The translations under genes were made by a program, and so were the position numbers. A stretch of 48,428 nt of DNA from positions 53,880,001 through 53,928,428 of the forward strand of contig OX485804.1 of assembly GCA_950295325.1 (NCBI GenBank). The letters run 5' to 3'. This document shows positions 39,991-48,428 of the stretch, piece by piece (positions within the stretch are counted from its first letter, which is position 1; every line of letters begins with the position of its first letter). Origin of the DNA: Polytrichum commune (Eukaryota; Streptophyta; Polytrichopsida; Polytrichales; Polytrichaceae). Under the pieces are notes generated by a model that saw nothing but the letters and a program-made list of their open reading frames with translations, did not search any database and was not told the origin of the DNA.

Positions 39991-42900
39991 TATTTGAAAG
40001 TGAATGATGATGAGAGTGCACAGAACACCGCAGCAAGGGCCCCTTTCACCTCTCACGAATGAGAAAGATCCACCTTTCATCTGCCATGCATGGTTCCATT
40101 TTTTTCATCCACATGGATGATGTCCATCCGGGCCCTATTCAATGAACAGGGAAACCCAACCCAACTGCTACATAGTTACGGATGAAATCGGTCATGTTTG
40201 AGAATTAACCGGTTGAAGTTCAAGACTTGAGGGAAATTTACCAATCAGTTTACAGGAATCTATGAAATATGCCTCGAATTACCGAAGAGAACCGGAAGAT
40301 CACAACACATAACCCAGTCAGACTTGGAAACGCGAGGATTTTGACCAGCAATGCCCGAAACCCTGCCCGGACACTCGGTCCAATGTTTTTTTCCCCGGGG
40401 CAGGGGCGGCAGGGAGGTGCGAACGTACCCAATTCGGGGCTGCTCCAGGGCTCCAGGGACACAGCCAAGATCATCAAACAGAAAAAAGGTTAAAGTAAAT
40501 AAATATCTTCCCGACCCTTTCCTTTCCATTTCCCTTTGCCCTTTCCGTTTTCCCTCTCCCTCTCAGCCTAGTTGGCTCTTCGTTGTTCCTTTGCTTTCTT
40601 TGTTCTTTTTCTTTTTCTTTTTTCTTTCCCCTTCTCTTTTGCAGGAATCGCGACCCATAACCCCACTGAGCTCGCTGAGGTGGACAACGAGAGATTGAAA
40701 GTTTCTCCGCCCCACACGCTTACCTAGTCTTGTGCGGTCGGGAAGTAGAGTGTACCCTAGTACGTTTCACACGTAACGTACATTCTCATTCTCAATTTTC
40801 TATATGGCCCTTCATTTACATACTCTCTAGTAGTAATAACTTATGGTCTTGGTTCCATCATCATCATCATCATCTTGCACTTAATTACATGCTACTAAGA
40901 TAGAGCATGCTAAAATCAACATTGCTTCCAAGTTCAGTATCCTAAAGTTTCGTATTATTAAGTACATATCAATTTTGAGAATGTCCACCACTTTGATATT
41001 AAGAGGAATTTGTTGGTTTTGTGGTCAAGCATTTATAAGTCGTTGAACCTTTGTAACTTTTGCATTCAGGAGTCATAATAGATTTCTTTTATTGCGTTGG
41101 AATCCCATGTAATTTTTTTTGACTTAATCGTATATATTCAATGTTTAAGATATTGGTTTTAGGACCACCTACCTTAGATAATGGTTGTCGGAAAGAGTCA
41201 ATTAAGAGGCAGGTGGTCACAAGTTGGGTTTGCCTAATGGTGATTATTTGAAACAATTCCTTATGATGAAAAAGACCGTGCTCATCATTGGGAATATATA
41301 TGAGAATAATATGATCAAATGACGTTTTTTTGCAATGAGGTAGATGTACTTGAATTTGTAGTTCAACCTAAGAAAGCTTGGGTAGAGTGCATACTCTATT
41401 TCTTGAATTTCCCACTTTTATCCCCAAGCACCATCTCGACAAACATCACGACGCACATGACATTGAGCCGGCCCGCTCCTTTATTGAGGGTGGTGGTGTG
41501 CAATCATTTAGGATTGGAAACTTAAACATCGACGTCACCTTGATATCACTTTCCCCGAGCAAGTAATGGAATTTTGTGGGGCTCAAATCTTGAGCATCCA
41601 GTTGATTGTTGTGCAAGTCATGTACTATAAGGTGAATAGGCCCGAAGCAATTGACTAGATTTCATTTTCAAAGTGAAACCGCCAATAAAGCATGTAATTA
41701 ACTTGGAAGTCGAAAATGTTACAAAATCCTCATTAGCACTGAGGTTATAATTTTTGTCACTTACAATTCAAAGGGACTTTGTCATTCTAAAATGAAACTA
41801 AAATTTACGCTGATCGCAGGGTCAGCGTTTCTTCTCTTCTCTTTGAAGAGGCCCACGGAAACTATATCCATAAGTGCAATTCATGGGATTTAGAAAGTTT
41901 ATACCATGGTTGCTTGATGACATTGATCAACGTTTTGGTTCCCCTCTCAATGGAATTGCAAGGAGAGTTTGTTTCTTGGAATGGACAATGAATTTCACGA
42001 ACATCGTCAATTCGAGTTCAAAACGCATAGTAGAGGCGCAAAAGTTATGAGAGTGCGAATTGAATAGTTTTCTTGAGATTCAATTACTCTTTGAATGATC
42101 AAATAATGCATCTTGAGAGTGTCTTTATGGTTTTAGCTCATAATGGTGAACTTTGTTTTTTGAGTGCCAAATCCAATCTTATGATAACCATTATCAATTC
42201 ATCACTGCCTATTTTTAACTACAAGCCTTGTTATATAAGGTACATGAGCCTCATTTGGTCACTCTTCTTGATTGGACATGTCTATAGTTGAAGTAATGGC
42301 TTGTGATCATGAACAAAACACCTTAAAAACACGTGTCACAATGAGATTGGACCACGTGCCTTTACTATAGACATCGTTATAAGCTCAAATATCAACACAA
42401 TTCGGAGGGCCCATGTTTTCACCCGTTAAAAAGGATCAGATTCTTCACTTTGGTCTCTTGTTAACTTTTGCATCTCAACATCAATCATGGAACTTGAAAT
42501 GACGATATATGTTATGTCCAATTGTTGTACAGATAAAATGATTCCCAATCCCATCCAATGGTCCAAATGTACCTAAAGTTGGAAGTGCCCACTACATGAC
42601 CACACAACTTCCCATTCACCCATGTACATATGATTAAGAAGAGTGACCACATTATGCTCATATACATATAACCTTGCACACAATATAAGTGTGGACGGAA
42701 TATGTCAACCCATTTACAACATGGCAAACCACATTGATTGGTGAGAGTACGGACGGGTACCAATTCTTGTTGCTTCTTAAGTTACTTCAAATCTTTGCCA
42801 CACTTTAATTGCATTGAATACAATGCTCCAACTTTCATCCATACCATCAATAACCCCATGCTAAACAATGACCTCACGCTTTGTTTACACTACTTGAGTT

Positions 42901-43080
42901 TGCACCTTTGGAAATTTGGGTTTGGACAAATCTTGACGTTGAAGGTTACATGTGCACATGTCATATCATAGAGTCGATGGATTTCATTATATCTATTTCT
43001 ATAACAAAAGGAATTTAAACAATATTTAAGTTAGAAAGGAAGTGTCATTTTTTTTTGGAAATTAGGGCACGAGATTAAAG
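39991..43080. other. Non-genic stretch
   Basis: No supported gene. Contents seen: a pyrimidine-rich tract at 40497-40640, an ATC microsatellite at 40857-40877, and an imperfect inverted pair (42224-42286 with 42621-42680, sharing GGTCACTCTTCTT). Short ORFs lack motifs. Confidence 0.45.
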
Positions 43081-43099
43081 GCATGCGACCATCGCATTC

Positions 43100-43620
43100 T
43101 AAGACCTCTCTTTGGTTGAAAAGGTCGAGATTGTCCAACTTCACTTCACACTAGAAGGTGAAGGCCAATGGGCTCAAAGAAATTATCATGGACGAAAAGT
43201 CTACATGGATTCCTACATAGCATACTATAAACAATGTTTCATTGTATGCCAAAATTTGCAAGGTAGGCCTAACACAAATATCGGTAGACCATGTCAGTGG
43301 TTTGGCCTTTGGATGAGAATCAAGGGGCCTCACAAATGTTACATGGGCATGACCCTTAGCTTGTGTGTGAAGTCACTTTCAGGGCCACTTTATACTAGAA
43401 CTTGAATGTCCTTGACTTGTGATATGCAAATTGTGTCATTGGTCAAGAAGCCAGGGACAATCCAAGTTCACTTTACACTAGACCTTGAAGGCTCGAGGAA
43501 CCATAGAACTCAAATGGATGGAAAATCTACATGGCGTCCTACATGGCAACAAGTGGATAATGTTTCATGGTCTACTAGATACTACGTATTGCCCGTCAAA
43601 ATAAGGTGAGTCTATTGCAA
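43100..43620. repeat. Two tandem, inverted-orientation copies of the 45-kb repeat
   Basis: 43130-43250 and 43457-43580 resemble each other (CCAACTTCACTTCACACTAG and CCAAGTTCACTTTACACTAG; CTACATGGATTCCTACATAG and CTACATGGCGTCCTACATGG). Both are inverse complements of the units at 45060-45240 and their partner. No gene. Confidence 0.65.
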
Positions 43621-43748
43621 AAGTAAGAGTTGTGGCAATCAATTAAATTGCCATTGGCTCTTATAAACATTATATTACCATGGTAGAGACCCAAACTTGA
43701 GCATATGTTGCGGTCCCTTGATATGGTCCACTTTTCGCTTTGCACTAA

Positions 43749-44308
43749 GGGGTTGTTTACATCATGGACCATGAAGTTGTCCCATGTCAAGGGCATTTTT
43801 CCATGGTCACACTTCCACATGTTCATTAATTTTAATTGCATTCTTGAAGCCTTTGGGCCCCTGACTAGGTGTGAACCGAACATGGACCAAGAAAAGTGAC
43901 CATGCACCAAAACATGGATGTGCTTATGTTTTTAATATATGTCCAAAAACACACAATTTTGGGAATTTTCTTCATGTTTGACCTTCTCCCCTTGTTCCCT
44001 TCTTTCCTCATAACTGTGAAAACGCTTGGCCAAGACACACACACACACACACAAAAGGCATTTCTCTGCCATGGTCCCTTGACATTTGCAACGAGAGAAC
44101 CTCTTTTGCTTCTCCCCCTGCAAAACCCATTGAACCACGACAATGCATAATGTAAGCTTGACAATAGGCCTTTTGGGGACCTCGAATTAAATGGTCACTC
44201 TTACAAAAAAAATTCTTTGATGTAAACCAAAGTGGTCCTAGGACGAGTTCAATGGCCAATCACATATTTTAGAAGAGCAAGGGATGACTTCATGATGTAA
44301 ACGACCCC
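43749..44308. mobile_element. Tourist-like MITE, TSD TAA
   Basis: Ends GGGGTTGTTTACATCATG and inverse GGGGTCGTTTACATCATG, flanked by TAA at 43746-43748 and 44309-44311. The interior has a (CA)n run at 44034-44053 and a TTCTCTGCCATGG stretch, which the element at 18920 carries in inverse form (CATGGCAGAGAA). No ORF. Confidence 0.87.
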
Positions 44309-44745
44309 TAAGCTTGGGAACCCGTCAACTGCAAAATTGCATTTCTCTCTTTCCCGTGGTCTGGCCTTTGGATGACTTTCAAGAGCCTTAGATTTTCATG
44401 GTCACGGCTCTTGGTCTATGTGTAGAATGGCCCAAAAGTGTAACAAATTACTTATCTAATATCAGGGAAGTTGCCAAGGTGTTCTCATCTGTTTTCCAGG
44501 GAGATTTTTGGACATACTCGGTTGAGATCCTAATGTTCCAATACCACTGGTTATGGTATGTTGGCATCTTCCGGTTTTCATAAATTTATTTGAGCTTTAT
44601 TCCACAGATACAGTAATAAATGTACCTCTAAAACGATCGGCAATTTTCCTACAGTCTTGAAATTCAACCAGTTGTTTATCGAACTCAACTGGTTCAACCG
44701 TAACTAGTGGGCCGGTCTCCTTGGTCTCATCATGGATTAGTGCGA

Positions 44746-46109
44746 CTTCACCCACGAGCCAAGAGCCGTGACCATGAAATTGTGAGAGCCCAAAAGAAAG
44801 TGTCCAAAGGCCGTCCCAAAGACACATCCAAAATCATGTAGCATGGTCACGGACCCTCAAGTGTACTCTGAAGTCATATGTGACTGGGCCCTCAACCAAA
44901 TGCTTATTTCAATGAATTTCTATTCACGCGGGTCCTCACGCATGATAAAATAGAATAAATCGACGGTTGTGAGCGTTCGGAGTGCCATGGTCTTTTGGTT
45001 TTGTGTTAGGCCTACCTCCAAAAGATGGTTTTTGAAAACACTCCAAGTGACCATGAAACATGATCCGTTCAATGCCATGTAGGAATCCATGTAGACTTTA
45101 CATCCACTTGGCATTCACATACTCCATTGGTCCCTCAATCGTAGTGTGATGCGAACTTGGTCCAACTCCACCTTTTCCACCAATGAGAGTGCTTGAAGTG
45201 TAATGGACACAACCTCTCAATCTTGAATGTGAAGTGGCCCTTAGGGCCACTTCACACATGAGCCAAGAGCCATGACCATGAAATTGTGAGAGCCCAAAAG
45301 AAAGTGTCCAAAGGCCGTCTCAAGACAACTCCAAAATCATGTAGTGTGGTCACGGACCCTCAAGTGTAGTGTTTGAAGTCATATGCGACCGATCCCTCAA
45401 CCATATGCTATTTCAATAAATTTCTATTCATGTGGGTCCTCATGCATGATAAAATAGAATAAATCAATGATTGTGAGCGTTCGGAATGCCATGGTCTCCC
45501 GGTTTTGTGTTAGGCCTACGTCCAAGAGGTGGTTTTTTAAAATATTGCAAGTGACCATGAAACACGACCCATTCGATGCCATGTAGGAATCCATGTAGAT
45601 TTTACATATGTCTTGCATTGACATTCTCCGTTGGTCCCTAAAGCACCACGGGCCTGGCCTTGGTGGTTAGGGCTCATGGCCCCCAATGAGGAGGTTGTGG
45701 GTTCTATTCCCCATGCCGGCGTGGTGCTCACCACCTTAGTCCACCCAACTATGGTGGGGGGTCCTGGACCTTGTTGTATGGGTACCTCAAAGCCCTTTGG
45801 GGGGATACCATGTCGTGTATCTTCAAGGCACTAGTGGCTAGCTAGGAACTAGTATAGTGTGTCACTGCAGTGCCCATCCTCGAAAGAGGAGAGTAGTATT
45901 GCCCCAATGTCCCCTTGTCCGGTGGGCATCGGGTCATTGACATTACGAATGGACACTTTATTCACGCCGGCCCCTTGCTAAAAAGGGACCGGAGTTTCTA
46001 TCTATCTATCTAGTGTGAAGTGAACTTGAACCGGCTCCGCCTTTTCCACCAATGAGAGTGCTTGAAGTGCAATGGACACGGGCCCTCAGTCTTGTGTGTG
46101 AAGTGGCCC
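44746..46109. repeat. 504-bp direct tandem duplication, second unit split by a SINE
   Basis: Unit 1 is about 44750-45248 and unit 2 about 45250-46109, aligned from GAGCCAAGAGCC (44756 and 45260) to GTGTGAAGTGGCCC. The period is 504 bp with roughly 85-90% identity by eye. Unit 2 is longer because a SINE interrupts it at about 45640-46012. A short inverse copy of the unit start lies at 44398-44432. No coding potential is evident. Confidence 0.85.
45640..46012 (+). mobile_element. tRNA-type SINE with Pol III boxes and (TCTA)n tail
   Basis: The A-box-like TGGTTAGGGCTCATGG lies at 45664-45679 and the B-box GGTTCTATTCC at 45710-45720, a normal tRNA-like spacing. The body is about 370 bp and ends with a CCGG/CCGG hairpin and a TCTATCTATCTA tail. 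The uninterrupted twin repeat at about 45131-45160 (TTGGTCCCTCAATCGTAGTG) acts as the empty site and fixes the insertion boundaries to a few bases. The 3' end recurs at 17295-17385. Confidence 0.88.
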
Positions 46110-46510
46110 TTATTAGTAAGGAGTTGGGTAGCAATTATAGCAATTAAGGGAGGCTGTTTTTGCCAGTACTACCTATTCCCATGGGAGGTGAGGAGATTTT
46201 CAAATTTACCATTCGATCATGTGACCTGGCAGGTGACTTGAAATGGTCATGTCGAGTTCCAACTTGCAAGGGGGGTTGCAAGCCTCGAGCAAGTCGGCCT
46301 TGTAGGGCATATGAATGTGAGTTGGAAATGTCAGGTGACACCTATTCAATGGGACCATTTAAGTCTTGCAATAGAAATAAACACTCACATGGCAGCCTTT
46401 CAGCATATCAGCTTTAATACTAAGTTAAGTTGGTAGTGGGATTAAGAGGAAAATGAGGTTTGTTGATAACTACAAATCTCTCACTGCCCTACCAAACAAA
46501 ATAACTAATC
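46110..46510. other. Non-genic spacer
   Basis: No supported feature between the SINE-bearing repeat and the MITE. Short ORFs on both strands lack motifs. Confidence 0.4.
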
Positions 46511-46513
46511 TAA

Positions 46514-47039
46514 TGCCCCTTTCCCACCCGACTTTACCAAATAATCAAAGTATTTTCTAAAAACCAGGTAAAGCTCCCTCGGTTATAGCGGAGGCATCCG
46601 GTTATCCCAATGTACCTTCAAGAACTTGCTCCGCAGATTTTCAAGTAGCTTTTATTTAAGTAGCTTTCACACGTGTTCATTGGTTTATCTACCAAGCAAT
46701 GAATGTTGGGTAGTTTTTGTCCCATCCCCAAATGGCTTACTACTCACCTATCTTACCATCAATTTCTGTTAATGAAGCTCCTCATGCCCTTATAGCTAAG
46801 ACTAAAAAGCAACCAATCACAAGAGTGGGAGGCGACACTTTTAAAGGTTCTATATTCTTGCCTCATGTTTAGGTATTGATGGGAGGGTCGGTGCTTGAGG
46901 CTTAAAACCTCCCCTTTTAAACCATGCCATGTCATTTGCCAACTAGGCTCGGCACTAGATAATGTTGATGATGTACGTGAAGGCCGCGTTGTTAGGACCA
47001 ACTTTTAGTCTTTGGGTAAAGTCAGGTGGGAAGGAGGCA
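46514..47039. mobile_element. MITE, TGCCCCC-family, TSD TAA (copy 2)
   Basis: Ends TGCCCCTTTCCCACCCGACT and inverse TGCCTCCTTCCCACCTGACT, flanked by TAA at 46511-46513 and 47040-47042. It aligns along its length with the inverse complement of 1991-2501 (shared GAACTTGCTCCG, CAATGAATGTTGG, GTTTTTGTCCCATCCCC). 526 bp, no ORF. Confidence 0.9.
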
Positions 47040-47068
47040 TAATCCACATATAGTTGTTGGGTCCCCCA

Positions 47069-47449
47069 TAGGTACTTGACACCCCGGGCTAAATCACATT
47101 TGTGTTCGGCTGGGTCCCGCCCTTCTCATGCTTCCTTCAGTGCCCGGTCTTCCTACCCGCGCCTGCGTGGGAACTCCTCCTCGTCGGGAACCAATGTGAC
47201 AATACCCGGTCACTTAAGCCATTACGCTCCTTTGGCATGTGAAGGAATTGCATCAATTAACTTGGGAATAATGAAAGATATGTCACCTTGAATATTTGTG
47301 ATTTGGACTGTGGATTGTCACATCGGTTCCCAATGAGGAGGAGTTCTCATGCAAGTGCAGGCACGAAGACCATGAAGTGAAGGACGCGTGGAAGGGGCGG
47401 GGGCCAACCGAATGAAGATGTGATCCAGCCCGGGGCGTACTTGACCTAG
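47069..47449. repeat. Long inverted repeat, about 135-bp arms
   Basis: Arms 47069-47202 and 47314-47449 pair imperfectly but throughout (GGTACTTGACACCCCGGGCT with the inverse of AGCCCGGGGCGTACTTGACC; GAACTCCTCCTC with GAGGAGGAGTTC; TTCCCAATGAGG-type ends). A 111-base spacer separates them. It looks like a foldback element or head-to-head repeat ends. Confidence 0.82.
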
Positions 47450-48428
47450 TACCATGATGATAGAATCCATGTGTTAACCTACTAAAACTCATATCATCAT
47501 CTAATTTTGAAAGGAAATTATTTCTTAATTGATTTTATGATGATAGTTCATAGCCCCCTTGATTCCAACCATACAGATGTAGTGTAAATATCACCCTTAA
47601 CAACGCCCTTTTATATGTTAACTTCAAATTAGGTCACCAAGCGACACTTTTATAACACATCTTTGACATCATGTATTTTATTTTTTATAATTGATACAGA
47701 GAAGTAATAGCAAGGAATTATTTTCTTGCAAATAGAAACAGATTCTAAGGATAAAGTAGTTTTTTTTCTAATAAATATAAATATTGCTACAAATTTCAAA
47801 GCGGCAAAGTTTATGGTAACACACAGTCGATCTATAAGTAAACCCATAACCGCTCATCTAAATGCTAATTCTTGGTCACGATAGTTGTCAAAAAATTTAT
47901 GAGGGTAGTCAATCACAAGTTGTTGTCACGTAGAGTCGAACCACCTATTCCCAATTAGGACCCCATCAAGAATCTATAGAATACCAGAGTTTTGATAAGG
48001 TTAGGGCTCAATTATGATCAGGCCAAGATTGATAATGTCATGCTACATGTCCTTCGTTTTGACTGCTAAACTGAGGAGGGATTTGTCTCAAAATGACTGG
48101 TCATGGCAAACTCTAGACATTTGCAACATGTTCGGGCGAACTTTTGGATTGAAAAAATTCACAATAATTTCCATTTAAGGAGTTAAATTACAAGAATTAT
48201 AGTCCACTTCATTTCTATCTTTCTACACAAGAAATTTTTGCACTGCCTTACGGTTCTCCAAATCAAGCGCAAAATCTCTTAAGTGATTGGTTATAGGTGC
48301 CTCTACTATAAACTTTTAACTCCATTCACCTAAATAATATAGAACTTATCCATGTCGGCATTACATGACTTGGCGAGGTACACTTTTCGTACATCCACGT
48401 GTTCGCTCCCTGCATACCATGTTTTGGA
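47450..48428. other. Non-genic right end
   Basis: About 980 AT-rich bases with no supported gene, RNA or transposon terminus. Confidence 0.4.

Noticed and set aside
44033-44053. CA dinucleotide run as a Z-DNA or regulatory site
   Set aside because: It is a simple microsatellite inside a MITE with no neighbouring gene.
1-48428. tRNA, rRNA or CRISPR features
   Set aside because: The only tRNA-like promoter is in the SINE at 45.66 kb, whose downstream sequence does not fold as a tRNA; no regularly spaced repeats of CRISPR type are present.

Overview
This window is nuclear DNA of a land plant. It holds three spliced or long protein genes of plant type and a dense layer of DNA transposons, most of them small and non-autonomous. 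The genes are an EDM2-like chromatin regulator, a plant sucrose transporter, and a coiled-coil protein with centrin-binding-like tryptophan repeats. Centrin-repeat proteins usually belong to lineages that build centrioles or basal bodies. I therefore lean towards a plant with swimming sperm (bryophyte, lycophyte, fern, or cycad/Ginkgo type), but this is inference and the species is not identified.

Layout: 1-5078 (minus) is the 5' part of the coiled-coil/centrin-repeat gene, with nine exons visible before it runs off the left edge. 5523-11572 is a 6 kb PIF/Harbinger-type transposon with inverted ends. It carries an intact Myb/SANT-like ORF (minus), a seven-exon Ulp1-type SUMO-protease gene (plus) and a broken DDE transposase (plus). 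11.6-20.6 kb is a gene-poor graveyard: a degraded second Harbinger-type pair, a SINE fragment, several terminal-inverted-repeat elements and a long near-perfect hairpin. 20976-32830 (plus) is the EDM2-like gene, whose introns contain two transposons, with a third just upstream of its first recognised exon. 32.8-36.1 kb is the intergenic gap between EDM2 and the convergent sucrose transporter (36073-37668, minus, one coding exon, probable 5'UTR intron). 39.6-48.4 kb has no convincing gene. It holds Tourist-like MITEs, a 504-bp tandem duplication with inverted relatives, a tRNA-type SINE inserted into one unit of that duplication, and a long inverted repeat.

How the parts relate: the left gene, EDM2 and SUT look unrelated in function. 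What ties the window together is transposon load against a gene (EDM2) whose Arabidopsis relative controls transcription through transposon-containing introns. The Harbinger element with an internal Ulp1 gene, and the 8-bp-target-site family with an AT-hook ORF, are the best candidates for something not described before. All exon models come from reading splice signals, phases and family similarity by eye; no alignment or search was run.
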